Of a DNA stretch of 64,000 bases, positions 9,144 to 17,410 are shown piece by piece. Position 1 is the first letter of the stretch; each line of letters begins with the position of its first letter. The notes below the pieces were generated by a model, which searched no databases, had not been told where the DNA came from, and saw nothing but the letters and a program-made list of their open reading frames with translations. A program made the position numbers and the translations under genes. Source of the stretch: Martinezella lusitana (lineage in GTDB: Bacteria > Pseudomonadota > Alphaproteobacteria > Rhizobiales > Rhizobiaceae); NCBI RefSeq assembly GCF_016901135.1, contig NZ_JAFEVL010000048.1, positions 248,001-312,000 of the forward strand. The letters are read 5' to 3'.

Positions 9144-9166
9144 GCGTCGCGGTCCCATGCCGCGCG

Positions 9167-10303
9167 CTATTGCACTGGCGGGCCGACATAGCGCGCACGC
9201 GGCCGAATGAGCCGCCCGCTCGTCACCTGCTCGATCGCATGCGCAAGCCAGCCGACAGTGCGGGCGAGCGCGAAGATGATCAATGGCGCATCCTGTGGCA
9301 GGTGATAGGCGTGGGCCATCGCCGTCAGGGCAAAGTCAACATTGACGCGTTCGCCGACCAGCTGCTCGCCGGCATCGCGAACCCTAGCAAACAAGGGCGG
9401 CAGCGTGAAGCAACGAAGCAAGGCTTCGGCGCGGGCATCGACATCCGGATAGAGCGGATGACCGAAGGCCGGCAGCGGCCGCCCTTCCGACAGGTAGCTG
9501 CGCACCGCCTCCTCCGCGCCGATCGCAGCCGCTCTGGCGATCAATGAGCGCACGCTTTGCCACGCACCGCCGTGCAGCGGACCGGTCAGCGTCGAAAGGC
9601 CGGACAGGGTGGCCGCGGATAATGTCGCGCCGGCGGAAGCCGTGATTCGCGCCGTGAAGGTCGAGGCATTCAACTCGTGATCCGCAAGCAGCACGAAACA
9701 GCGGCGTATGAGATCCGCTGCGTCGGGACGATCCCACGCAACGGCAAGACGCTGATGCAGAGGCAGGCCCGACGCGCCCGGTGCCAGGGCCTGGGCGACA
9801 GTGCTGAAGACACTTTCGGCCTCGCGCTGCAAGGCCGGCAGCGAGCGCCCGAGCGATGGCAGGTCGCTTGTCGCGCGTTCGGCAAGCGCCGAGAATGCGG
9901 CATTCAGGGACGGAGGCGTGCGTGGGGTCTCACCCTCCTCCAGCCGCAATGGACGTTTCATGTCCCAGAGCAGCAGCGCGATCTCTTCAAGGGCTGCGCT
10001 CTCGGCAAGCATCGTCGCATCCTGCCCGCGATAGAAAAGCCGCCCGCTCGAAACCGTCGACAGCGCCGAGGGCAGCACCGGATTACCCCATTGGATGGCC
10101 TCGGCGGCGACCGCCTCCGTCTTGCGCCGGCCGGCATGGCGGGTCGCCAATCGCTTCACATCGTCAGCGAAATAGAGGCTGCGCCGTGTGTCCGCAGGAT
10201 CCGGCTTCGCACGAATGCGGCCGCGGCTGACATTGGCGTAGAGTGTCTGTGATTTCGTTCCCAGCAGGTGCAGCGCCTGCTCCGCCGTCAGCCAGCTCAT
10301 CAT
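9167..10303 (-). CDS. Citrate synthase-family protein with N-terminal HTH domain
   Basis: A 378-residue protein. Residues 1-55 (TAEQALHLLGTKSQTLYA, then RGRIRAKPDPADTRRSLYF) look like a MerR/excisionase-type helix-turn-helix with wing. Residues about 75-378 are a citrate synthase fold with DHELNASTF, GPLHGGA, FGHPLYP, NVDF and RPRARYVGP. The catalytic His/His/Asp positions are present, but the usual Arg after the second His (GFGHR) is Pro. It may be an enzyme, a citrate/CoA-sensing regulator, or both. It is divergent from a plain citrate synthase gene across a palindrome-rich gap, suggesting regulation of that neighbour and of itself. Two adjacent ATGs (10303, 10300) are possible starts. Confidence 0.85.
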   Translation of the reverse strand: MMSWLTAEQALHLLGTKSQTLYANVSRGRIRAKPDPADTRRSLYFADDVKRLATRHAGRRKTEAVAAEAIQWGNPVLPSALSTVSSGRLFYRGQDATMLAESAALEEIALLLWDMKRPLRLEEGETPRTPPSLNAAFSALAERATSDLPSLGRSLPALQREAESVFSTVAQALAPGASGLPLHQRLAVAWDRPDAADLIRRCFVLLADHELNASTFTARITASAGATLSAATLSGLSTLTGPLHGGAWQSVRSLIARAAAIGAEEAVRSYLSEGRPLPAFGHPLYPDVDARAEALLRCFTLPPLFARVRDAGEQLVGERVNVDFALTAMAHAYHLPQDAPLIIFALARTVGWLAHAIEQVTSGRLIRPRARYVGPPVQ

Positions 10304-10310
10304 TCTCTCA

Positions 10311-10343
10311 TATTGATCAATTGCATCAAGATTGACGTCAATA
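10311..10343. promoter_or_regulatory. Palindromic operator region between divergent citrate synthase genes
   Basis: Within an 82-base divergent gap lie TTGATCAA (10313-10320) and a perfect 12-base palindrome, ATTGACGTCAAT (10331-10342). The outer arms tattga and tcaata make the whole 33 bases roughly symmetric. TTGACG (10332-10337) could be a -35 for the rightward gene, with only a weak -10 (gatcta) 17 bases on. This is a natural binding site for the HTH domain of the leftward product. Confidence 0.5.
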
Positions 10344-10385
10344 AAAATAGGCCCGATCTAAACGGATAGTCAAAGGAGAACAGTG

Positions 10386-11477
10386 ATGAAAAGTGGTCTT
10401 GAAGATGTCATTGCCGCAGAAACCAAGCTATCCGACGTCGATGGCGCGGCCGGCCGGCTGATCATACGCGGCGTGTCGCTCGATGATCTGGTGGCGACCA
10501 GCCGCTTCGAGGATGTCGCGGCGCTGCTGCTCGATGGCCTGTTCGACGAACACATCGATGCAACGTCCATCAGAACGCAGCTTGGAGCGGCGCGCGTTGC
10601 GCTCTTCTCCCATGTGGAGGCGGCAGCAGATGCCACCCTGCTCGCTCTGCCGCCGGTGGACGCTGTGCGGGCGCTACTGGCGCGCATCGAGGATGGCGAG
10701 GATTTCGCCAGCGCCATCCGCCTGATGGCAGCGCCGGCCGTCTTCCTGCCGGCCGTATTGCGGCTGCAGAAGGGCGATGCGCCGATCAAGCCGGATGCTT
10801 CATTGTCCCAATCCGCGGACATCCTGCGCATGCTGACGGGCCGTGTGCCGACGGCCGAGCAGACCGCCGGGCTGGACGCCTATCTCGTGACGATTTCCGA
10901 CCATGGCCTCAACGCATCGACATTCGCTTCGCGTGTCATCGCCTCCACCCATGCTGGCCTGACCTCTTCCGTGCTGGCGGCGATCAGCGCCCTCAAGGGA
11001 CCGTTGCATGGCGGTGCGCCTGGCCCTGTGCTCGATATGCTTGATGGCGTGGGTAAGCCTGAAAACGCGCGTGAATGGCTGTCGCACGCGCTCGATCACG
11101 GCGAGCGGTTGATGGGTTTCGGCCATCGCATCTATCGTGTCCGCGACCCGCGCGCCGATGCACTGAAGACCGCGCTGAAACCGATCTTCGCGAGCGGCCA
11201 GGCGGATGCCGGACGCATCGCACTGGCAGAGGCGATCGAGGCGGCGGCACTCGCACTCCTCAAGGAGCGCAAGCCGGATCGCCCGTTGGAAACCAATGTC
11301 GAATATTATACCGCGCTGCTGCTTGATGCTCTCGGCTTCCCACGCAATGCCTTCACCGGTGTCTTCGCGATCGGTCGTACCGTCGGCTGGATTGCCCATG
11401 CGCGTGAACAGACGCTCGACGGACGTCTCATCCGCCCGCAGTCTCGCTATGTCGGCCCTCTGCCAAAGGCAGCATAA
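10386..11477 (+). CDS. Citrate/methylcitrate synthase family enzyme, CitA type
   Basis: A 363-residue citrate synthase-fold enzyme, condensing acetyl-CoA (or propionyl-CoA) with oxaloacetate. Active-site blocks are DHGLNASTF, GPLHGGAPGP, GFGHRIYRVRDPR and RPQSRYVGP. The third catalytic position reads NVEYY (Glu) where GltA-type enzymes have NVDF; this Glu variant is seen in CitA-type secondary synthases. It is shorter than GltA, so it is probably not the main TCA enzyme. ATG 10386 has AGGAG seven bases upstream; a GTG three bases earlier is less well spaced. It is divergent from the HTH-fused homologue. Confidence 0.88.
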   Translation: MKSGLEDVIAAETKLSDVDGAAGRLIIRGVSLDDLVATSRFEDVAALLLDGLFDEHIDATSIRTQLGAARVALFSHVEAAADATLLALPPVDAVRALLARIEDGEDFASAIRLMAAPAVFLPAVLRLQKGDAPIKPDASLSQSADILRMLTGRVPTAEQTAGLDAYLVTISDHGLNASTFASRVIASTHAGLTSSVLAAISALKGPLHGGAPGPVLDMLDGVGKPENAREWLSHALDHGERLMGFGHRIYRVRDPRADALKTALKPIFASGQADAGRIALAEAIEAAALALLKERKPDRPLETNVEYYTALLLDALGFPRNAFTGVFAIGRTVGWIAHAREQTLDGRLIRPQSRYVGPLPKAA

Positions 11478-11498
11478 GAGGCCTATCAGGATCGACGC

Positions 11499-11768
11499 TC
11501 AGGCGGCCACGGAGTGACGCGGCCGCATCAGTCCCTCACGGATGTGGCGGGCAAGCTCCAATGCCTGCGGAGTCACATCGCCTTTGGGCAAATGCAGGTT
11601 GATCGCGAAAACCGGCAGCTCGGGCAGGCCCTCCTCGACGGAAAGAATGTCGAGATCGGCTGGAACGGTGGAAGCCAGCCATGCGGTAACAGCCAGATCC
11701 GTGCGCACCGTCGCGGTGGTCGCCTCGATATTGCCATTCTCGAACACCGTCCGCCAGCGTCGCGCCAG
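11499..11768 (-). pseudogene. 3' remnant of a LysR-family regulator
   Basis: About 90 codons remain of what should be a 300-residue LysR-type regulator. The surviving frame (ending ELARHIREGLMRPRHSVAA) reads as the end of a substrate-binding domain, with RTDLAVTAWLASTVPADL and the small sheet around LPELPVFAINLHLP. The helix-turn-helix and the first half of the effector domain are missing. Homology stops near 11765-11785, where a LysE remnant begins on the other strand. It looks like one half of a deletion scar. A GTG near 11747 could start a peptide, but no promoter is expected to remain. Confidence 0.75.
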
Positions 11769-11774
11769 TGTGGC

Positions 11775-12204
11775 GGCCGCCGGACTTGGCAGCGTCTTGA
11801 TGGCTCTGCCCGTCTTGCAGATCGCAATGAAGACGCTCGGTTCGCTCTATCTGATCTGGCTCGCCACGCGGATCGGCAGAAGCGGGCAGCCACATGGCGC
11901 CGGTCGGATAGCGAAGCCCACGAGCTTTGTCGCCGGTGTCTGGATGTTGTGGCACAATCCGAAGGGTTGGGCGATGACGGTCGGCGCGGCCGCCTCATTC
12001 GCCGCCCTGGCGAGTAGTCCTGCCACTCTCGCGCTCCTGCTTGGCCTGCCCTTCTGTCTCGTCGCCGCATTCTCGCTGGCGGTCTGGTGCGTTCTCGGAC
12101 AGATGCTCGGGCGTTTTCTGAAAACGGCGTGGCAATGGCGCGTGCTCAATATCTCGCTCGCCTGCCTGCTCGTGATATCAATTATCCCCATGTGGCGCGG
12201 ATGA
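11775..12204 (+). pseudogene. 3' remnant of a LysE/RhtB amino-acid exporter
   Basis: The frame from about GLGSVLMALPVLQIAMKT onward matches the C-terminal two thirds of LysE/RhtB exporters, including LGSLYLIWLATRIG, WHNPKGWAMT and the final membrane helices. The first two helices and the start codon are missing. An open frame extends upstream to 11542 but only through antisense of the LysR remnant, with no LysE similarity, so a functional protein is unlikely. Together with the LysR remnant it marks a deletion across a normally divergent regulator/exporter pair. Its end is 11 bases from the convergent cyclase gene. Confidence 0.75.
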
Positions 12205-12215
12205 AGCCTGAAATC

Positions 12216-14090
12216 TTAAGGACGTTCCGGATCATGCCTGCCGCGCCAGAGCCATATGGCCAAGGACCCGGCGCGGCCACGCAAGCTTGTTTCGATCGGG
12301 CCGTCGAGCTTGCCTTCCATAAAGGGCGCACTGTCGCGGCCGGCGGAATGCAGCAGGTCATCGCTGATGGCGATCTCGGCGCGATTGCGGGCGGCCACCT
12401 CCATCAGGCGGCTTGCAATGTTGACCGTGTCGCCGGTCGCCGTAATCTGTTGGCGGCCACCACCGCCGAGCCTGGAGGCGACGATGGTGCCGAAATGCGC
12501 GCCGATCTTGAAGCCGATGCGGGATGCGGTTGCCTTCGGCATCGCTGCGAGCCAGCCTCTCATCCGGTCGGCAAGGCGAATGCAACAGCGCGCCGCATTG
12601 GCCGGGTCGGTTCGCTTCGGCTGCGGTAGGCCGAAGAGGATCATGGCGCCATCGCCCATGAAGCTGGTGATGGCGCCGCCACTGGCAGTCACTTCCTCGT
12701 CGACGAGATAGTAGAAGCCGTTCAGCAAGTCCCGTACGGCCGCGGGGCCGATCGTCTCGCTGAGACCCGTGAAGCCGTTGATGTCGATGAAGACCACTGC
12801 CGCTTCCTGATGCACCGGCTCTGCAAGAAAGCCGGGATCGCGGGCAAGATGTTCGGCAAGACCGGGCGCCTGGATGCGCTGCAGCAGTTCGCTCTGCTCG
12901 GCGAAGCGCCCGGCCTGCCTGCGGCCGAGCCAAAGCTGGGCTGCGCCGAAGAGCAGCGCTGGCGGCACCGTCGCGGCGATCGGCAGGGCGCCGCTCAGCC
13001 AGATCCCATGTTTGAAGACGTTGACGTTGATCGCCAGCCAGGCAAGGACGACGCAGAGTGCCATGATAAGGCCGATGGTGTTGCGCCGCCAGGAGAGCAG
13101 GCTGACAACGAGGACCGGCAGACCGACGGCAAAATAGAGGTCGATGAAACGAACGCCGCGATCGCGCACCAAGCCATCCCCGGCGATCAGATGCGTGATC
13201 GAGGTGGAGATGACTTCGACGCCCGGCAGCACCGGATCGAAGGGTGTCGGAAAGACATCGCCGCCGCCGGTAACGGTAGCACCGATGACGACGATATGAT
13301 CTCTGATCGCCTCCTCCGGCAACTGCCCGTTCAGCGCCGCGCTGGCGCTGATAGTGCGGATCGTGCCGCGCGGTCCATAGAACGAGAGCGGCATGAGATA
13401 GCCGCTATCGGTATGGACGGAACGGTCACCGAGCTTGATATGGTCGGAGATGACAGTTGGGTGTTCGCCGGTCGCCGCGGAAACGACGCGCAGCGAGAAG
13501 GACGGTTCGATCCGCTCGCCGCTGCGAAACAGCATGGGCACGAAGCGCGGCGTTCCCGTCTTGTCGGTCTGTACATTGACGACGCCATAACTTGCTGCAT
13601 CCGCGAACCGCTGCTGCGGCTCCAGGAATTGTAGTGCGCTCGGCACGCGGGCGAGAGGTTCCTTGCTGTCATCGACAACGCGCTGGCGGCTTTCGGGAAA
13701 GATGCCGGCGGCGGCGAGCACGGCATTGGTCCGCTTGAGGGATTGCTCCAGTGCCGCATCGCCGGCCTCATCGCCGGGATCGAGCAAAAGCATGTCGAGC
13801 GCGACAGTTTTCGGCCCTAGCGCGGCGATGGCATCGACGATTTTGGCGAGCGTGACGCGGGGCAGCGGGTAATGTCCCGCCACCCGCGACGTCTCATCGT
13901 CAATGGCGACGATAGTGACGACATCGGGCGGTTTGCGGCTGCCGCCAACCGCATTCCTGAGATTCGTCAGCGTCGCCTCCGCGCTGTCGATAAAGGGAAT
14001 GTCGCCGTGCAGATGCATGACGCCGAGGCCCAGACCCCAGAGAGCAGTCAAGATGAGCGCAATCAGCGTCTGCGGCGGCGGTCTGCGCAT
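12216..14090 (-). CDS. CHASE2-domain adenylate/guanylate cyclase
   Basis: A 624-residue membrane signalling enzyme. It has an N-terminal helix (about residues 8-27), an extracytoplasmic CHASE2 sensor (about 30-330), three membrane helices (about 335-405) and a class III cyclase domain (about 430-610). Catalytic marks are visible: metal-binding Asp in VFIDINGF and GDGAMILFG, and the transition-state Asn/Arg in ATGDTVNIASRLM. It makes cAMP or cGMP in response to an unknown periplasmic cue. It starts 13 bases after the FecR-domain gene, an arrangement seen repeatedly for CHASE2 cyclases, so the two proteins probably act together. Confidence 0.92.
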   Translation of the reverse strand: MRRPPPQTLIALILTALWGLGLGVMHLHGDIPFIDSAEATLTNLRNAVGGSRKPPDVVTIVAIDDETSRVAGHYPLPRVTLAKIVDAIAALGPKTVALDMLLLDPGDEAGDAALEQSLKRTNAVLAAAGIFPESRQRVVDDSKEPLARVPSALQFLEPQQRFADAASYGVVNVQTDKTGTPRFVPMLFRSGERIEPSFSLRVVSAATGEHPTVISDHIKLGDRSVHTDSGYLMPLSFYGPRGTIRTISASAALNGQLPEEAIRDHIVVIGATVTGGGDVFPTPFDPVLPGVEVISTSITHLIAGDGLVRDRGVRFIDLYFAVGLPVLVVSLLSWRRNTIGLIMALCVVLAWLAINVNVFKHGIWLSGALPIAATVPPALLFGAAQLWLGRRQAGRFAEQSELLQRIQAPGLAEHLARDPGFLAEPVHQEAAVVFIDINGFTGLSETIGPAAVRDLLNGFYYLVDEEVTASGGAITSFMGDGAMILFGLPQPKRTDPANAARCCIRLADRMRGWLAAMPKATASRIGFKIGAHFGTIVASRLGGGGRQQITATGDTVNIASRLMEVAARNRAEIAISDDLLHSAGRDSAPFMEGKLDGPIETSLRGRAGSLAIWLWRGRHDPERP

Positions 14091-14103
14091 GGGCGTCAGA
14101 ATC

Positions 14104-14637
14104 TCACTGGCTGAGGCGAGCCATCAACGCGTTTATGCGCGGCTGTCCCCAGGCCGTGACACGCAAAGGGGAGCGGCTGCGGTCGGCATCGACGCCCTGC
14201 CCTTGCCCGAGCGTGACGCCTTCCCCGGTCGAAACCTTGTTGACCGCGACGCGGCCGCGCAACACCAGCACGGAGGTCTTACCACGCTGCGCGTCGACCG
14301 CCCATCGCGTGCCGCGGACGGCAGCAATGGCCTGCGGCGTCACCACCTCGAACCCGCCTTGAACACGGCTGCCGTCGACATCGATCAGCGCCGCCTTGCT
14401 GTTGAGCACGATAGCATCCACCCGACCATCGTGATTCCGGTCCGCAAGCCGGTAGCGCGCGCCGCGCTCGACGGTAATGCTAAGCCCCGGTTCGCAACTC
14501 AGTGTCTGGCGCTCGGTGCTGACGGCCGGCCGCAGCGAGCAGTTCGCGGCGGCCTGCGCGGAGACCTGGTCGGCGCTGATGATGCATAGAACACCTGCCG
14601 CCAGCGCAACGCCGAGAATATCGCTTGTCTGGATCAT
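14104..14637 (-). CDS. Secreted FecR-domain protein
   Basis: A 177-residue protein with a signal peptide (about residues 1-28, ending near VSAQA) and a FecR-like beta-rich domain. Visible landmarks are GARYRLADRNHDGRVDAIVL, the segment GGFEVVTPQAIAAVRGTRWAV and a closing VLVLRGRVAVNKV. FecR domains act in the periplasm, often as sensors or partners of membrane signalling proteins. ATG 14637 is preceded by GGAGGGG; an in-frame codon at 14751 has no such site. It is the first gene of a two-gene unit with the CHASE2 cyclase. Confidence 0.85.
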   Translation of the reverse strand: MIQTSDILGVALAAGVLCIISADQVSAQAAANCSLRPAVSTERQTLSCEPGLSITVERGARYRLADRNHDGRVDAIVLNSKAALIDVDGSRVQGGFEVVTPQAIAAVRGTRWAVDAQRGKTSVLVLRGRVAVNKVSTGEGVTLGQGQGVDADRSRSPLRVTAWGQPRINALMARLSQ

Positions 14638-14722
14638 GATCGTGGCCCCTCCTGCATGTAACTGGGGCCGCGCACGACGATTTCCAGTCACGGCATTCTC
14701 GATCCTTGGGATCGATGATGCG

Positions 14723-15772
14723 TCAGGAGCGGTTGATCTGCAAGCTGTCATACCCTCTGGCCTTATAGAGCACGGTCGAAACCAGCCAGCTCAGCAGGAA
14801 AATACCGACGACCGCGAAGCCGAAATTGGCAAGATTGTCGTTGAGCTCGCCGATGAAGCGCCAGAAACCGCCCTCGAGGCCGAGCTTGTCCGAAATAAGC
14901 CCCAGCGCCTCGATGCCGCCGATGAAGATGGCAACCACGACGGAAGCGGCTGTTATCGTCAGATTGTACCAGAGCTTGCGCACGGGCTTGACGAAGGCCC
15001 AGCCATAGGCGCCGGTCATCAGCGTGCTATCAAGCGTATCCATCAGCGACATGCCGGCAGTGAAGAGCGCCGGGAAAACCACGATCGTCCAGAACGATGT
15101 GCCCTGCGCCGCTTGTGCGGCGGAGATGCCGAGAAGTCCGATTTCCGTCGCCGTGTCGAAGCCGAGGCCGAAGAGAAAGCCGATCGGATACATATGCCAA
15201 GAGCGGGTGACGACCCTGAACATGGGGCGGAAGATGCGCGCCAGAAGGCCGCCGCCGGCGAGCAGCGCATCCAGATCTTCCTCGGCGATCCTCTCGCCCT
15301 TCTGCGCCCGCTTGAAGGCGGACCATACACCCTTGAGCACGAAGAGATTGGCGATACCGATGAGGAGCAGGAAGACCGCCGGGACGGTCGTGCCGATGAC
15401 GCCGCCGACATCGTGGAAGGAATCGAGCTGGCTCTGCATGGCAGCCGCCGTCGCAGCAATCAGGATCGAGGCGATCACGACGATCGACGAGTGGCCGAGG
15501 GAAAAGAAGAAGCCGACTGCATAGGGCTGCTTCTTTTCCTGAATGAGCTTGCGCACGACATTGTCGATCGCAGCGATATGATCGGCATCGAAGGCATGGC
15601 GAAGGCCGAACATATAGGCGAGAAACGCAATGCCGAGCAGCGACGGCCTGTCTGAAAAAGCGACCCAGGCCCAGGTCCAGGCGGCAATGTTGAAGGCGAT
15701 CAGAAGCGCAAAGGTAAAGGCAATCTTGGTTTTCGGCCTTTCGGCACGATCGTCAAATGGATTGAGGATCAT
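14723..15772 (-). CDS. Nickel/cobalt transporter, NiCoT family
   Basis: A 349-residue inner-membrane protein with about eight helices. The NiCoT signature RHAFDADHIAAIDN lies in helix II (about residues 55-68), with the further family motifs LGHSSIV (about 92-98) and LFGLGFDTATEI (about 195-206). It is a secondary transporter of Ni2+ and/or Co2+; which metal cannot be decided from sequence. ATG 15772 gives the expected N terminus, and the upstream extension lacks family features. The ribosome site is weak. No cobalamin riboswitch fits the short upstream gap. Confidence 0.92.
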   Translation of the reverse strand: MILNPFDDRAERPKTKIAFTFALLIAFNIAAWTWAWVAFSDRPSLLGIAFLAYMFGLRHAFDADHIAAIDNVVRKLIQEKKQPYAVGFFFSLGHSSIVVIASILIAATAAAMQSQLDSFHDVGGVIGTTVPAVFLLLIGIANLFVLKGVWSAFKRAQKGERIAEEDLDALLAGGGLLARIFRPMFRVVTRSWHMYPIGFLFGLGFDTATEIGLLGISAAQAAQGTSFWTIVVFPALFTAGMSLMDTLDSTLMTGAYGWAFVKPVRKLWYNLTITAASVVVAIFIGGIEALGLISDKLGLEGGFWRFIGELNDNLANFGFAVVGIFLLSWLVSTVLYKARGYDSLQINRS

Positions 15773-15914
15773 ACTTTTGTTCCCGTTATGCTTACTCGCA
15801 CAGTGCCACGGAAACGGAAAAGGCGCGACAGTCAAATGACGTAGCTGCCGAAGTTTTTCGCAGTGTCGCAAAAATGGGCAGACCCGGCTTGATCGGGCCT
15901 TACCTTTCTGCTTG

Positions 15915-16307
15915 CTACTCTCCCTCGAGGGAATAACCCTCATCTGCCCAGCCGATCATGCCGCCGATCATGACCTTCACGCGCTTGCCGAGCGTGCCCA
16001 AGCGGAGAGCCGCCTTGTCGGTGCCGTTGCAATGCGGCCCGGCGCAATAGACGACGAACAGCGTGTTCTCGGGCCATTCGTCCATCTTGCGTGCCGTCAT
16101 CTTGCCGTGTGGCAGGTTGATCGCACCGGGGATATGCCGCTCTTGAAACAAGGCCGGCCCGCGAACGTCGATCAGAACGAAATCCACATTGCCTGAGGTC
16201 ATGGCCTGGCGCACATCTGAACAATCGGTCTCGAAGGCGAGTCTCCGGGCATAGTGCTCAGCGACGAGGTTCGGGTCTGCGGCGGGGATTTCACTGACTA
16301 AGGACAT
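15915..16307 (-). CDS. Single-domain rhodanese-like protein
   Basis: A 130-residue rhodanese-fold protein. It has FVLIDVRGPALFQERHIPGAINLPHG in its first half (family marks DVR and HIPGA) and an active-site loop YCAGPHCNGTDKAA, whose first Cys (in YCAG) is the expected persulfide carrier. GGMIGWADEGY closes the domain. AAGGAG lies before ATG 16307. It is divergent from ftrA with an 86-base gap, a pairing that suggests FtrA controls it. Confidence 0.9.
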   Translation of the reverse strand: MSLVSEIPAADPNLVAEHYARRLAFETDCSDVRQAMTSGNVDFVLIDVRGPALFQERHIPGAINLPHGKMTARKMDEWPENTLFVVYCAGPHCNGTDKAALRLGTLGKRVKVMIGGMIGWADEGYSLEGE

Positions 16308-16393
16308 GGAACGCTCCTTCTTTTGTTCGGAGCATTCATGCCTCAACGACCTGGCGGTTGAAATTGGCCGGAATGCCATATAGCGTCAACATC

Positions 16394-17410
16394 ATGCCAA
16401 ACGCTCCTGCATCGTCGCTTCGCGGACCGCATGTCGTCACCCTCGTCTATGACGGGCTTTGCACCTTCGAATTCGGCGTCGCCTATGAAATCTTCGGCCT
16501 GCCGCGACCGGAGATGGGGGACGATTGGTATCGCTTCTCCGCCTGTGCCATCGAGGATGGCCCTTTGCGTGCCGCGGGCGGCCTTACGGTCCAGGTCGAT
16601 CGCGGGCTTGATGTTCTGGCGGACGCTGATCTGATCATCGTGCCAGGCTGGCGCGGGATCGGGACCCCTGTCCCCGCTCCTCTGATCGCCGAGCTGCAGG
16701 CGGCCAGCAGTCGCGGCACACGCGTCATGTCGCTCTGCTCGGGCGTCGCAGTCCTTGCCGCCGCCGGGCTGCTCGCTGGACGCAAGGCAACGACGCATTG
16801 GCGTTATGTCGATTCGATCGCCGCGCGCTATCCGGACATCACCGTCGATGCCGATGTGCTTTACGTCGATGAGGATACCGTGCTGACCGCAGCTGGAAGC
16901 GCTGCCGCGATCGATCTTTGCCTGCATGTCGTGCGCAGGGATTTCGGACCAGATGTCGCCAACAGCGTCGCCCGTCGGCTGGTGGTGCCTCCACATCGCG
17001 AAGGCGGACAAGCGCAGTATATCGAGACCCCTGTGTTGAAGCAGCGCGAAGGCGCGCGGCTGGGGCCGCTGCTCGAATGGATGCGCGAGCGTCTGCACGA
17101 TGAGCAGCCCATCGCCACGCTCGCCGAGCGGGCCGGCATGAGCGTGCGGACCTTCCAGCGCCGCTTCGAGGCGACCACCGGCATGTCGCCGGGCGAATGG
17201 TTGTTGGGAGAGAGGTTGCGTCGCGCGCGCGATCTGCTGGAAAAGCAGACCGCCATTTCGCTTGATGACGTGGCCGTGGCAAGCGGGTTCGGATCGCTCG
17301 CCACCATGCGCCATCATTTTCGGGAGAGGCTTGCGGTCAGCCCGAGCGACTACCGCAAGCGATTTGCCGCCCTTAAACCAGCCGGCTCTGTTCCGTCGCC
17401 GCTTCGATGA
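16394..17410 (+). CDS. ftrA: GlxA/AraC-family transcriptional regulator FtrA
   Basis: A 338-residue regulator. The N-terminal DJ-1/PfpI-like domain (about residues 10-190) carries MSLCSGVAVLAAAGLLAGR at the nucleophile elbow. A C-terminal AraC-type double helix-turn-helix (about 230-325) includes LAERAGMSVRTFQRRF and VAVASGFGSLATMRHHF. Length and layout match the FtrA regulators that sit divergent from a rhodanese gene in rhizobia. The ligand is unknown. ATG 16394 is favoured, although an in-frame codon at 16358 is possible. Its last 38 bases overlap the 3' end of convergent pyrG. Confidence 0.85.
   Translation: MPNAPASSLRGPHVVTLVYDGLCTFEFGVAYEIFGLPRPEMGDDWYRFSACAIEDGPLRAAGGLTVQVDRGLDVLADADLIIVPGWRGIGTPVPAPLIAELQAASSRGTRVMSLCSGVAVLAAAGLLAGRKATTHWRYVDSIAARYPDITVDADVLYVDEDTVLTAAGSAAAIDLCLHVVRRDFGPDVANSVARRLVVPPHREGGQAQYIETPVLKQREGARLGPLLEWMRERLHDEQPIATLAERAGMSVRTFQRRFEATTGMSPGEWLLGERLRRARDLLEKQTAISLDDVAVASGFGSLATMRHHFRERLAVSPSDYRKRFAALKPAGSVPSPLR

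Noticed and set aside
11542..12204. A 220-codon plus-strand frame that could be called a complete LysE protein
   Set aside because: Only the part after about 11782 resembles LysE. The first 80 codons are antisense of the LysR remnant and have no membrane-helix character.
12810..13634. A 274-codon plus-strand frame opposite the cyclase
   Set aside because: It is a GC-rich shadow of a complete CHASE2 cyclase with intact catalytic motifs.
15773..15914. A cobalamin or NiCo riboswitch before the NiCoT gene
   Set aside because: The gap to the upstream rhodanese gene is only about 140 bases and shows none of the expected conserved boxes.
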